Positions 45,876 to 58,454 are shown, counted from the first letter of the stretch. The stretch: DNA of 64,000 bases from Diphasiastrum complanatum (GCA_029204225.1 CM055102.1:6471320-6535319); one strand, 5' to 3'. Numbers and translations: made by a program. The notes: generated from the sequence alone by a model not told the origin.

Positions 45876-46804
45876 CTATCCTCGATATCCTTCTTGAATG
45901 GGCAACAGTGTGAAGATCTCATGGCCTCTTTCATCTTTCAGTCCAAGAAATGTAGACTCATTGAACTTCACATCTCTGCTCAAAACAACCTTCTTCGTTG
46001 TTGGGTTGTAGAGCCTATACACATGTATTCTGTTCGAGTAGCTGACCATGATTGTTTGCTCTGATTTGTCATCGAGCTTGTTTCTTTTTTCTTTGGGAAT
46101 GTGCTTGTATGCTGCACATCCAAACACTCGTACGTATGAGAGATTAGGCTTTCTGCCTATCCACATTTCGTATGGTATTTTGTTTTCCAGCATTGTTGTT
46201 GTAGATTTGTTCTGTAGGTGTACAGCTGCAGGTATTGCCTCAGTCCAGAATTGACTTGGCAGTTGAGCCTGTGCCATCATGCATCTGGCTCCTTCGACTA
46301 GCATTCTGTTTCTTCTTACTACTATACCATTGTATTCTGGTGTGTATGCAGGAGTGAACTGGTGTTCAATCCCCTGTTCTTTGCAAAATTTTGAGAATTC
46401 TTTGCTTTTGTATTCACCTCCGTTGTCAGAACTAAGGATTTGTATCCTTTTCGAGGTGTGTCACTCTACAAATGCCACGAACTTCTTGAAAGAATCAAAC
46501 ACTTCGCATTTCTTCTTTAAGTAGTAGATCGTGGTCATCCGCTTGTAATCATCTATATGAAAGTTAGAAAGTATCTCCAACCTGAGAGCGAATCTGTCTT
46601 CATCGGTCCACAGACATCAGAGTGAACGAGCTCAAGAATCTCCTTGGCTCTTCTTTCCTCATGCATGAATGGATTCCGGTGTTGCTTGTCTTTTTGACAA
46701 GCTTCGTAGAACTCAGTTTTGGGTCTTGAAATCTTGAGACCTGTGACTATGTCTTTTCTGCTCATGTCATATAGACTCCGCATATTCAGATGATACATTC
46801 TCAT
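45876..46804 (-). pseudogene. Copia gag-pre-integrase and integrase
   Basis: 46804-46553 has FYEACQKDKQHRNPF and LVHSDVCGPMKTDSLSGWRY, with the first catalytic Asp. Upstream of 46304 a shifted frame gives ILSSDNGGEYKSKEFSKFC, with the second Asp, and YTPEYNGIVVRRNRMLVEGA, where the ERKNR block with the catalytic Glu is degraded to VRRNR. 46304-45876 has FWTEAIPAAVHLQNKS, VFGCAAYKHIPKEKRNKL and SRDVKFNES. Confidence 0.85.
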
Positions 46805-47005
46805 ATGCCAGAGCTGATCTTCATTTTATGATGCATTTAATATGCTATCAGAGTTGCTGATTATCTTGGCCTAGTAGAGGTTTCCTTCTTTGCATCCGAC
46901 CGTTAGCAACTTGTTTGTCGTCTTCTCGATCATCCGGCAAGTGGTGTCGTCGGACAAAAGTTGAATGCCAAGATCTGTCATCTTGGAGATAGATAGCAGA
47001 TCTTT

Positions 47006-47665
47006 TTAGAGCGAGGGCACATAGAGTGCTCCTGGCAGCTCTGCTTGGCCTGACAGTGTTTGTAGTTGTAGAGGGTCGATGCCTTTGACACCTAGAATCA
47101 TTGCTCTGTTGTTTTTGAGCTCTCTGAAGTCGATCAAGATCTTCTTGTTGCAGGTTAGGTGAGATGTTGCTCCCGAATCAATGACTACATCGTAGTTGTG
47201 TTCAGTGTAGATCGTTGAATCTTCATCAAGTATCGTGAAAGCTTCGTCACCTTTGTCAACATCTTTTGATGACTCTGCAACATTAGCTTTTTCAGCTTTG
47301 TTCTTTCTTTTTGTGTTGAATCTGCAATCGTATACAGAATGCCCTTTGTTCTTGTAGTGCATGCAAGGTATTGCTGGATTGAACCAGCATTTGTTGGTCG
47401 TATGGCCTGGTTTGTGGCAGTGATTGTAGGAAGAAGATTGCTGATTCAAGGACTTCGTCTTCTTAGATTTTGGCTTGTTCTTGTTTTTCTTCCTTCTTTT
47501 CATGAAGAGAGCCTTCTCTTGATCCCAACTTCCCTCTCCTTTGTCTCTCATCAATCTCTCATCAGTGACAAGACTAACTGCTTTGTCGAATGTCATATCT
47601 GGTAGACTCAATATGAGCATTCTCAGCGGCTGATAGGACGTCGGTAGAGATTTCATGAAGTACAT
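47006..47665 (-). pseudogene. Copia gag C-terminus and protease
   Basis: It begins YFMKSLPTSYQPLRMLILSL (gag), followed by a Lys-rich stretch. Two damaged zinc knuckles follow: HCHKPGHTTNKC, lacking its first Cys, and CMHYKNKGHSVYDC, with the second Cys changed to Tyr. The protease signature VVIDSGATSHLTCNK is intact. The loss of one Cys in each knuckle suggests relaxed selection. Confidence 0.88.
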
Positions 47666-47671
47666 CAGCTG

Positions 47672-48007
47672 CTATGCTGCTAGGACCTGGTGCTCCTGTC
47701 CTGATGCAGCGAGTTGAGCGAAGATCATTCTAATCTTCTCAACGTGTTGATCCAGTTGGTTGCCATCCCATCGTATGGATTGCAGCTGATTGTGAAGGTG
47801 CATGAGTGAAGCTGCAGTCCTCACTTCATACTTCTGTTTCAATCTTTCCCACGCTGCATGGCTGCTTTCGCAATCTTCAATCTGCATGAGTAGATCTTCA
47901 TTTATGGACAAAATGTTGATCGCCATTGTGCGCTCATCTTTTCTGATCTTCGCCCATTTTCGAGCTCTCTGGCTCCTCGACATAGGATGAACTATTAATG
48001 TTCTCAT
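47672..48007 (-). pseudogene. Copia gag, N-terminal part
   Basis: It reads IRKDERTMAINILSINEDLL, SSHAAWERLKQKYEVRT and LHNQLQSIRWDGNQLDQHVE. This is the gag helical region with the usual AW..L...Y block. A stop separates it from the next frame. Confidence 0.82.
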
Positions 48008-48120
48008 GTCTGTTCTGTGCTGATTTGTTTCTTAGGTTCAGGCGGTAGTCCATGGCTACATGACCTTTCTTGTGGCAGTGGATACACTAATATTTCGGAT
48101 TGAGCCAGCACGTATCGATT
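47995..48120 (-). pseudogene. Extra Copia gag zinc-knuckle fragment
   Basis: On the - strand it reads GHTIDTCWLNPKY, a stop, then CIHCHKKGHVAMDYRLN. This matches the knuckle region at 47340-47420 of the adjoining element, but the order is wrong: the knuckle precedes the gag N-terminus. It is therefore a second copy joined by rearrangement. Confidence 0.7.
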
Positions 48121-48121
48121 G

Positions 48122-48600
48122 TGTGCCCTTCTCCAATATGTTTGTCGGTTGCAAAGATGCATTTATGGTCTAAAGCAAGCATCACGAGCTTGGTACAAGA
48201 AGCTCGAAAGTCTTCTGAAGTCTCTAGACTTCAATCCTACACAACCAGACTATAATGTCTACATAAAAAGAGTAGGAAAAGATTTTGTGATTCTAACTAT
48301 TTTTGTGGATGATTCTCTTATGATAGAAAATTCCTTGATTAGCATCAAGGACACGAAGAGTCAGATTTCTGAAAATTATGAAATCACGGATCTGGGAGAA
48401 GCAACAATATGCCTCGTGCTGGAGATCAGAAGAGATCGAATAGAAGGCAAAATGCATTTGAGTCAGTCAAAATACGCCAGAAAAGTGTTGAAGCAGTATA
48501 GAATGATGGACTGCAAAGAAAAAGCCACACCAATGATAGCTGGAACCAAGTTGACGAAGCAGGATTGCCCGAAAACAGAGGAAGAAAAATAGATGGAAGG
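48122..48600 (+). pseudogene. Inverted Copia RT fragment
   Basis: A + strand frame reads YVCRLQRCIYGLKQASRAWY, TIFVDDSLMIEN, SYEI-type NYEITDLGEAT and MHLSQSKYARKVLKQYRMMD. It is the same family as, and very similar to, the - strand RT at 45255-44800, with fewer disruptions. Upstream and downstream RT domains are absent. The two copies form an inverted repeat about 2.9 kb apart. Confidence 0.9.
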
Positions 48601-48609
48601 TATAACCTA

Positions 48610-49797
<1,188 letters not shown>

Positions 49798-49809
49798 TGG
49801 TATCATAGC
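49798..49809 (+). other. Variant primer-binding site
   Basis: TGGTATCATAGC differs from the initiator tRNA-Met site at one base. The same variant occurs in the first unit at 24913. No gag follows. Confidence 0.55.
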
Positions 49810-50712
49810 CAATTTGGTGGGTATGGAGAGAGTTGAAATCTGAAATTGATATGTTGATAGATTATTCTTGTTACAAAAAGAGATAATAGATCCAATTTTT
49901 ATTGTATGTAGTAGAGAAAAAAATCATTTGAAAAAGAGAAGAGGGTAATCTATAGAATTTCATTGTTGTAGAGAGGAAATGTTGCAGTGTCATTTGTATG
50001 CCCATTGATGCAACGCAATTCTAGTAGAAAGGAATATTGTCATTTTGTTGAAAATTCCAAGTTGAAAAGTCAAATAAAAATTTGTTCTATAGTCCATAAA
50101 TTTTTTGCTTAAGAGATGGAAATCACTTTGGAAGTCTCATTGCTTGAGAAATGGGAATTTAGACCAAGCAGCAAGAAAGCAATCCATTGGAAGTAGCTAC
50201 TAGTGATTGTATTGCACTAGTGTGGGAGAGCGAGAAATAGTTAGCAACTCTATAGATGATGGAGCATTGATTTTTAACCTTGAAAGTACCCACCAAATCG
50301 TGAATCCAAACCTACATAGAGCAAGAAATCAACCTACACAGATAGTTTGAGAAAAGAGATGTGAAAAACTAGTTAGTTGTAACTTGACCATTGTTGGAGG
50401 CCCATTGTTGGAGGTAGATTTCTAGTTGCTCAGTTGAAGTTTCCCACACTTTTATCACGTGTTCAAACGTCAAGAGAGGCATAAACACTTGTCTATTATT
50501 CACCTAATGTGTAGGAGAAACACAGACCCTTGAAACTAGTCAAGATTGTCTCATGACCATTGATCTTGATTGATGTGCATATTCAGTGTGTAGCCAAGAT
50601 TCATTTGGACCAACTGACATTAAGGTAGCCTCACTGATATAAATAGGAGGTGTTTGTACATATTTCACATTGAGTAATTGAGAGATCTTTACCTTGTTGG
50701 TGGTACCCTTCA

Positions 50713-50714
<2 letters not shown>

Positions 50715-50787
<73 letters not shown>
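50715..50787 (+). repeat. TC microsatellite, 73 bp
   Basis: A pure TC run about 77 bp after a TATA-like atataaata at 50638. Confidence 0.98.
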
Positions 50788-50794
<7 letters not shown>

Positions 50795-52390
50795 TTAAGC
50801 TAGTTTGTCCACGGATTATATGATGATATATGCGTATGTATGAGTTATGGATCAACTAGGCCTACCCTAAATAAGTTATGAATCAGATCTAATGCACTTC
50901 TTAAGTTTCTTATTAGGGTCATTCCATTCATGTTGAATCTCTCTACATTTCATGAAATTTTGCAAGTGCTCTTGCTCAACGATGTGTAAAATTGTTTGCC
51001 CCATCGCTTGGATCATAGATTAATCAAATGGAATGGATCTTTTTCATTTCATTTCACATAGTATGAGATCTTAGGGTTCACCGAAATGCTTGTTATGATG
51101 AGATTTGGATCAAGTTTGGAGGACATTACTACTCTAGCCTCTCATTGGTGAAGTTAGTCACCACATTACATGTCTAACACATGTTTGGAGCAAGAAGCTT
51201 GGAGATCAAAATTATCTGTGAATTATCTGCTTTTTGGAATTATGGTTTGTTGGTCATACTCTTATGAATATGATTTTTTGAGAGCATCTAAGGTATAGAT
51301 GACTCAACATTTCACAACGATACATTGTTGAGCTAGTTTGGACAATTTGTGTGATTTGATTCCAAAGCATCAAATTAGGAGATTTCTTCTTAATACAAGT
51401 TTGGATATGTTTCTTATGAATTTATAAGTACCTAATTGAGTGAACGGAAATTTGAATGCTTACTTAAAAACCATGCTGTAAGCAGTATCTAAACATCCAT
51501 TTGATGTGTTATCAAAAACTTGATCATGGCTCAAGATTCAAAGAATATAACATAGTTGAATGTTTGGTATTTTATCCACAAAAACTTCCCATTTCTATTA
51601 TACTTTACATTATAGATGGTGATTTTTTCGTTACACATGCCATAGATAAAGGAGTAAGATCACATAAAAGACTTGTTGAAGAAATTTCGATCTTTAAATC
51701 AAAATGTCAATGATGTAGGCTTTTTGTGCTTTTCTTGCATCATGTTGACAAGTAGGCATGAACATTCTCGTAGATGCATAACACATAGACACATCTTCTT
51801 GAACTTTTATGAACGTAATGTTCAATATTATTAGTCACTATTGTTGTTTATTGTATTTGGTTGAGGAGTGGCTTTGCTTTTCAATGTTGCCTCAACTTAC
51901 AGATGTTGAGTTACAAAAAAGTCCAGCCAGCATCATTGAGTGATTTAAGTAAGCTAGAACACATGGCTCCTTGAATCTATTGACTTGGAAACGAAGCCCT
52001 ACACTCCTATGAAACCTTTCATTCTGACTCTAAGCTAAGGTTGAGCTTAAAATAGCTTGGCCAGGTTAACCTTTTTGCTCTCCAATGGTAGAGAAAGTGG
52101 TAATAAGATAAATAATCACAGGATATTCATCACTACTTTTGTCTTGACTATATTAAGTACATCTTTCAAGAAGTAAACCTGATACAGGAAAGAAGCATGC
52201 AAATGCATCAGGAGGTTCAAACCTTATGACACAGATGCAATAACTACGTCATAACAAAATAAGTGCGCACAGCATACGTTTCACTAAGAGAATAACCTTC
52301 TCACTAAGAGAAAGGTGACATCCGTTTGGGAGAAGCTCCCTAAAAAAGCTTGTTAATGCCAAATGAGCTCCAGATTATCATGAAGTAGAT
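50788..52390 (+). other. Intergenic, no gene recognised
   Basis: A 70-codon open frame at 51501-51713 has no family motif and no sign of splicing. The right end is probably 3' flank of the - strand SMAP gene. Confidence 0.4.
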
Positions 52391-52600
52391 GATACCTCAA
52401 CCAGAAAATAGAGAGGTTATAATGCCAATAGCTACTCCTACAACATGAGAAACTTTCCAAATACCATCTGTTCCTGTTCCAAGTGAGACTTTGCTAGTAC
52501 AGCTTGGAAGTGTAAGCACAAGTGATATAACCATGCTAATTGCATGCAAAAAGTATGCGGAACTCCAATTGATTGAGCTTTGAAACTGTAAGAAACTCAT

Positions 52601-55011
52601 TCATAACCCCAGCCCAACAGTTCGGCCATCTCTTCTTCTCAATCCAGCAGTAAACTGCTTCTCTAGATCTTGCTGCAACTCTCGTTGTTTCTCCTCTGTA
52701 AAAAGATTAGTCTCTTGCTCCCCTTGGGTACTACAATCAGCTTTCACCTCTGCCTTGACGCCCTGCCAAATTAATCAAAATTCAGAGCACAATCAAAGGC
52801 TTTAGTTAGGCTACTAGAAGATAATCATGTTTTAAGCATGCAGCCAGCAACACATTGCAGTCCATAACATGGTCTTAAGATGAAGTCTTACCAAGAGCCT
52901 GGATGATCACTATAATATCTAATTCAAATGCTTACAATATTCTATGCAGAGTGAAAATTTATTAAGATTATATGCTTTCAGTTACAATCGAAGGTTATAG
53001 CCACCGTAAAAACTCAGGTGAAAGTTAAATACACATTTTTGGGAATTTCAAATCATAGGCAAACCATAAGTACCATAAGCTTGTTGAACTTCTCCTGCCG
53101 GCTACGGTCAGCAAAGTGTACAGTGTCCCATCTATTGGTTCCAGCAGCAACCACAGGTTCCTGAATTAAAATTATAAGCTTAATGACAAAATTGACCTTC
53201 AGCGTCAGCATGTTAGAAAATTCTTAAAAGAAGTCAACTGTATCAGTAATCAAAGATTATTCTATTTGACATTTATTGAAAAGCCACTTAACATAAAACT
53301 GCAAATTTAAAAATTACAACTATACATGTATCCAAGATACCCCTGAAACGAGCTCTGTAGCAACCCATCCCAGAAAAGCTGAAGCGGAAACGAACTATGA
53401 TAGCTCTTGCACTGTACAACTGTGCAATAAGGGAGACTAACCGGTTCCTTTATTGTTTTTTTGGCACCCCAGAGGAGCTTTTTTTTCTGATCTGCTGACA
53501 TAAAACCAGCTACTCCAAGATTCTTGTTCACTGTGCACAACCAGAGAAGATAAAAGTCAGAGTCAAGGAATATGCACCAAAAATTAATGAAAGAAGCAAA
53601 AGCTAGACAAACAAACTCCTGCTTCAAGTAGACTTATGTTATTTAAACTTCCCGGGATAGAACACACCGAGTTCTGCAGCTTTCATTGCCGCAAGCTTTG
53701 CATTTGACAAATCATTTGCTATATCTTCCGTTGACACATTTTCTGATGAATTTTCAGATGTCCGTTGGGCTTCAGGGCCCCATTTTGTATTCTTTGAAGA
53801 TCTCCCATCCCCTCCGGATGCCTTACTCGCTGAATCTTGTTTGCAGTCTAAAAGGTCATCTATATCCCGAACTTTAGTCGACTGGGACCCCCCCCTAAAG
53901 TCGTCTGTTGAAAGACCTTTGAGCAACCGTGACTTAGTTTTTTCTTCCTTTGTCTCGCTTGGCGCTGCTTCAGCAGCACATCTTTCAGAGATTTCACTAC
54001 GGCGTTTCTCATCTCCATCATCTCTAGTCAAGATATCGGTAACTCTAGCTCCTACACGTTTTTCCTTTCCATGACTGTGATGGCGTTGGCTTGAACTCAA
54101 ATATTCATGGACAGAGCCTTCCTCATGCTTAGCCTTCAACTCAACCCTGGCATGGCCACCCTCCTTATCCCTACTCTGATCTCGCTCAACATAGTCAGCT
54201 CTTTCTTTGAAGTGATCTTTATGCCTTCGATCATCCTTATACCTCACACGATCTCGGTCCAGATCTTTCTGAGCATCCTTATCTCTGTAGTGATCTTGGC
54301 CCCTGTAGTCATACTTGCTGCTACGTCTGTCTCGATCTTTCAGGTCATCTGTGTCATTGTATTCAGTTCTATATGATCGACTTTTGTCTCTATCTCTGTC
54401 CCAGCTCCTGTCTCTCACTTTATCCCTTCTAATGTCATTATCAGGGCCAAAAACATCCCTACCTCCATGATTGCTTTCCCTTCCCCTTTCTCGGTCCTTT
54501 TCCTTATCTCGATTCCTTTCTCTATCTCTATCTCGATCCTTTTCCCTGTCCCTGCTCCTTCCCCTGTCACGACTATCTCGACCTTTTCCATACAGGTCTC
54601 TTTCAACATCCCTCTCATAATCTCTCATTCTGTTTCTTTCCTTGCCAGGATCTCTATATCCTTTGTCCAAATTCCAGCGATCAGTACCAGCTTGCCAGTC
54701 TTTTTCCATATCATGACGAGAATCTTCACGCGACGAATCGCCATAGGAACGACGACCAGAAATGTTGGAATAAGAGCTATATAGCGGATCTTGACTCTCA
54801 GCCTGCTGTCTGCTTCGAGAATTACCATCGAACTTGCCACGATCGGTTACACCAGAGGAGCTGGGCTCCCTAGCTCCTCTCTTGCCTTGCAAAGCATCAT
54901 CCTTTTCAATGCCATCCTCAAAATCAGCCCGTCTGACTTTTTTGGTGTAATCAGTGGCCTTCGCCTCCGCATAAGCTATCCTAGGCGATGAACTCCTGTT
55001 CCTCTTACCAC
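52601..55011 (-). CDS. RS/RD-rich protein with C-terminal SMAP domain, RSRC2-like (5' partial)
   Basis: Four - strand exons join in phase: 55011-53668, 53530-53442, 53160-53074 and 52762-52601, giving about 560 residues without the N-terminus. The first exon is dominated by Arg-Asp/Glu-Arg-Lys repeats, typical of nuclear RNA-associated proteins. The C-terminus reads VNKNLGVAGFMSADQKKKLL, then TNRWDTVHFADRSRQEKFNK and LMGVKAEV. It ends LEKQFTAGLRRRDGRTVGLG plus Leu. This follows the small acidic protein (SMAP) pattern of an N-W, a KF..LMG block and a terminal GLG. Animal RSRC2 is linked to splicing and growth control; the plant role is poorly known. Splice sites are canonical (gt/ag) and no stop interrupts the exons, so it looks functional. 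The exon at 55011 starts at a phase-2 acceptor (ctgtatag), so at least one upstream exon is missing. A telomere-type box at 57078-57097 may mark its 5' UTR. Confidence 0.88.
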
Positions 55012-55099
55012 CTATACAGTATTCGCAAAATATGGAACTCAGTCCAAAAAAGATGCAGTTACTAGATTCTTACAAAGGCTGTATGCTCTTTCCAGATGA

Positions 55100-55700
55100 A
55101 AGTTTTCTTGCTTTCAAAGTGATTGTTTTCATGATAACCGCGGCAACATAATCCATTAGCCAAACCATAGATTAACCGTTCCATACATTTTGGTAATGTC
55201 TGTTCCGGTTTTGTAGGTATGGAGCATTAAAAAAATGTGGAAAAAATCAAATTTCAATTTCTTTTATAGCAGGAAAAACTTAAGAACGTTTCCTTTGAAA
55301 GAGAATTTGATAGGTACTGAGTGTCCATAAGTCCTTTCTGTACAGTGTAGACTACGGAACCATGAGACAAGCAAAGTCAAGATCTATTGACAGTCCAATG
55401 CTTGCAAAAGTATTTTCAAAAAAGTAAAACCATAGCCATTCCAAACGACGACTACGGAGCAAAACCATAGCCGGTCAATACCTGTTGGTAACGTATGTTC
55501 CGTTCCAGACGAAAAGTTTCACGTTCTTCCTTATTCCAAAAAATCTTTGCAACATATTTTTTGAAAAATTAACTGATACATACAGAGTGCCCGTACACAT
55601 CTATTACGCTACAGAACTATAAGCCAAACAAACTTAAGATCATTTAGACTTACTACAGATTTGACAGGCCAGTGCTTATTTTCAAGTACACTAAATCTTC
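55100..55700 (+). repeat. Diverged direct repeats in the SMAP gene upstream intron
   Basis: Words near 55186 (tacattttggtaatgtctgt), 55295 (actgagtgtccataag) and 55340 (gcaaagtcaagatc) recur in order about 290 bp later near 55480, 55578 and 55625. Similarity is moderate and judged by eye. If the gene starts upstream, this is intronic. Confidence 0.4.
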
Positions 55701-56568
55701 TCATGACTACCACAAGAATTGTAAAAGGTCATCTTGCTATGTCCATGCAATGAAGCAAGAAGAGTTCTATTGCTGGAGCGTAGCAGTAAAATGCCAAACA
55801 AATATGAGCATCAGTGCTGAAAATTCTTTCAATAAGTCACAACCAGACAAAATAGCACAAACCTTCAATCTAGGCTTTCCTTGTATGCACAACGGGCTCT
55901 TGTTGTTCCTTTGTGTATCAGCCTACTACAGTTGTGATAATCGTTGCCTCAACCATTTGAGAACCAAAAAACTGCAATGCTCCTCTAGCAAAGTTCTCAA
56001 TTTTCTTTTAAATGAAGAATTTATAGTTGCCACCCTTATGTCCCTATGCCTTCACAATACCCAAAGGCAACTGATCCCCTCCATACATGCTTGGTCTTTG
56101 CTTCATGTGCAAATTGGCATCCCCTCCTTCAAGTGGATCATGACATGCATTAGAGCTTCAACCCAACCTAGAAGAGCAATGATCTGCCTTCTAGTCATTG
56201 TCTTTCCATGCAAACGTGTTTCTCCCTCTTTCCATGGCAATATATACCTTCTCCCCTTCTACCTCATCAGTCATCTATGAATCCATATTGCCTTGTCTCT
56301 TTATGATTCACCAACTCAATCAGAGTTTGTGTAAGGAGGGACCCCTCCAACCGGAATCCAACTAGAGGTCACCATCATCAATGTATCCTATCCCAAAACT
56401 TGAACTCCCCTTGGCATAACTTGGGACTTCATGGGCTACTACTATCCAATGGGCTTCGGTCGGTTTACTCATGAGCCGACTTAATACACCAATCATGTAT
56501 GCAATATCCACCAATTGTCAATAACAAGTATCGTCCACAAAGGGTGTGCCATCATCCTTGGATGACTT
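55701..56568 (+). other. Non-coding, nothing recognised
   Basis: A 202-codon + strand open frame at 55672-56280 has no recognisable domain, no repeated motif and no neighbouring exon. It is not supported as a gene. The stretch is probably intron or upstream region of the - strand SMAP gene. Confidence 0.4.
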
Positions 56569-56606
56569 ATATATATATATGTAAATATATATATATATAT
56601 ATATAT
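56569..56606 (+). repeat. AT microsatellite
   Basis: A run of AT with one gtaa interruption at 56581. Confidence 0.95.
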
Positions 56607-56610
56607 CTAA

Positions 56611-56700
56611 GGAAGCGGACCCTGGACGCGGACGGGCGTCCGCATCCGCGTCTGGGTGCGGACGCGCTAGAGGCGCATCCGGGGGTGGACGCGTCCACCC
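56611..56700 (+). repeat. CpG-dense block with an 18-bp perfect palindrome
   Basis: About 90 bp are packed with ggacgc, gcgtcc and gcatcc words between an AT tract and a T/A homopolymer pair. GGGTGGACGCGTCCACCC at 56683-56700 is a perfect palindrome. Composition is unlike the flanks. Confidence 0.85.
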
Positions 56701-56820
56701 TTTTGCAAATTTTTTTTTTTTCAAAAAAAAAATACAGGCCCCTCTCCGCTCACTCCCACATGCTCAAAATGAAATAAAAACAATTTTCCTCCCCCCAACC
56801 CCCCCCCCCCACCCCCCGGA
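56701..56820 (+). repeat. Homopolymer cluster
   Basis: A T run and then an A run (about 56710-56732), followed by broken C runs at about 56785-56817. No gene is seen. Confidence 0.85.
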
Positions 56821-57077
56821 TTAATTATTCGAGGGTGTCTGGCACATACCTGCCCCCTATTGTTAAAAAAATAGGAAAAAGGTACCCAAAAAAATTTGCA
56901 ACAAACCTAACCACTGCCCATGCCTCCCATAACTAAGATATTACCAAACAACGATGACTAATGAGCAGTCCATAAATTATTATGAACTAAGCTCAAAAAA
57001 AAGAGAAAAAAGCGGCAAAGAAAGATCTGAAAGAGGTTTGAAGTGAAGATGATGGTTTACATGGCATAGAGATTACT

Positions 57078-57097
57078 GGTTTAGGGTTTAGGGTTAG
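57078..57097 (-). promoter_or_regulatory. Telomere-type box (AACCCTAAACCCTAAACC on -)
   Basis: Two and a half TTTAGGG units on the + strand, i.e. AAACCCTAA on the - strand. Such telo-boxes are common near the starts of plant genes for RNA and translation functions. In this position it could belong to the - strand SMAP gene. It is too short to be an interstitial telomere. Confidence 0.45.
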
Positions 57098-57141
57098 CTT
57101 GGATGAGAGCGAAAGCTTGGAGCGTGCATCAGTGAGAGAAG

Positions 57142-57255
57142 TGAATGCTCACCAGAGGATTTGGGAGAAGCGAATGCTCACCAGAAGAGTGACAAGCTCT
57201 CAGGACCACAAGTTTCTGGAGAAATGAATGCTCACCAGGAGACTGACTAGCTCTC
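57142..57255 (+). repeat. Diverged tandem repeat around gaatgctcaccag
   Basis: The 13-base word occurs at about 57143, 57172 and 57226. The last two copies are followed by similar ctgac/gtgac-agctctca blocks. Confidence 0.8.
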
Positions 57256-57260
57256 AAGAC

Positions 57261-58132
57261 AGGGAACCACAAGACCTACACACTACTATGTCTTCTACGA
57301 TGAGATCGGTTTTCCCCCAGATGAACTTCAACAGCTTAGTAATTACTTATGCAAAACTATGGCATTCACTATAGGGAACCACAAGACCTACACACTACTA
57401 TGTCTTGGTTGATGAGATCGGTTTCTCCCCGGATGAACTTCAACAGCTTACTAATTACTTATGGTACAACTTCAACACGCTGCAACACGCTGTAGAAATT
57501 TTGCGCACCAACACGGGGCTCCGAAACATCTCCAAGTTTTCAGGTCCCAACCGGACGAAGTGTCCCTCAAGCCCGATTCAACTTCGAACTTCAGACGGAA
57601 GTTGCGGATTGACCATCGGTCCGTTCGTCGTCCTGTCTGTTCCCATTGGTTCCTATCGAGGTTGTCCACTGCCCGAAACAGACGGCACCAGTTTTGTTAC
57701 AGTTGTTTTCATCAAGCTATGGAATTGAGGACGCACACCACACAAGCCCATCAAAACGCGCAAAAGTTTAGGGCAAGGGTTAGCAAACAAACGGCGAAAA
57801 GAACGACATCAAATGTACTGTTGAGCAAGATTCTGATGATGATGAAGAGTACAAGCCTTCAGTTAGCCAAGAAGAAAGTTCGATCTCTTCCATAACTTCA
57901 GAGTGCGACAGACGTACTGAAGTTGCTTGGTATATGACAGGGATGGTGTGAATGAAAGTCAGTTACAGTAGGTTTTGCAATCAGTACAGAGTTTGAAAGG
58001 CAGTTTTGTTGGCTTTATACTCTTATCTGATGAGATTGGTTTTCCCCTAGATGAACTTCAATAGCTTACTAATTACTTATGCAAAACTGTGCCATTCACT
58101 ACAGGGAGGCCTCGAGACCTACACACTACTGT
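57261..58132 (+). repeat. Three copies of a ~100-112-bp unit
   Basis: Copies A (57261-57372) and B (57373-57463) are adjacent with period 112 and share agggaaccacaagacctaca and gatgaacttcaacagctta. Copy C (58028-58132) lies 560 bp later, with the two halves in the permuted order that fits a longer ancestral array. One frame reads DEIGFxPDELQQLTNYL in all three (copy C with a stop). Confidence 0.88.
57405..57728 (+). CDS. Hypothetical open frame starting in repeat copy B
   Basis: 107 codons beginning MVDEIGFSPDELQQLTNYLW, then HAVEILRTNTGLRN and Pro/Ser/Gly-rich sequence. No domain was recognised. The repeated part resembles a short amphipathic helix. A longer overlapping frame (57461-57895) is equally open, which weakens both. 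It may be a remnant of an unknown transposon gene. Confidence 0.2.
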   Translation: MVDEIGFSPDELQQLTNYLWYNFNTLQHAVEILRTNTGLRNISKFSGPNRTKCPSSPIQLRTSDGSCGLTIGPFVVLSVPIGSYRGCPLPETDGTSFVTVVFIKLWN

Positions 58133-58452
58133 GCCCGTTTCGCACCCTGCGACAGGCCATTTTAACTGAACGACACCCGAATCGCTCCAGGCACGATCCC
58201 TTGGGTTCGTATCGGGACCACGAACTTGTGGACTGTATTCCTGACATTATACACGACTTCAAGTGCATGCTACACAAGTGCGATTTGTTAGGGATTGTTG
58301 TTTAGGGTGTAGGGTTAATTGTGCCATTTGTTAGGGTGTGGGGTTTACTGTTTAGGGTTCAATGATTGGACATGATGCATATGATCTGAGAGACATGAAG
58401 ATGCGCTTGTGTAAAACAATAGCTCAATCATTTACAGTTTCCATACTACGTC

Positions 58453-58454
<2 letters not shown>

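Larger units (their letters stand above)
44150..48007 (-). mobile_element. Degenerate Copia element spanning gag to RNase H
   Basis: Nearly all domains are in order on the - strand: gag (48007-47672), zinc knuckles and protease (47665-47006), gag-pre-integrase and integrase (46804-45876), RT (45620-44660) and RNase H (44640-44150). Each part has stops or shifts. The 5' LTR, primer site and gag start are gone; instead another gag fragment and an inverted RT copy adjoin at 47995-48600. Its RT differs in family from the 18601 element, with QRYGVDYFDTYSPM and FVDD. Confidence 0.9.

Noticed and set aside
52397-52600. 67-codon hydrophobic frame just after the SMAP stop codon
   Set aside because: It lies in the probable 3' UTR and the start overlaps no transcript logic; too short and without homologous features.
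55672-56280. 202-codon + strand frame
   Set aside because: No domain; sits in the probable upstream intron of the - strand SMAP gene; irregular hydrophobic/Cys composition.
57078-57097. Interstitial telomere
   Set aside because: Only two and a half TTTAGGG units; better read as a promoter telo-box.
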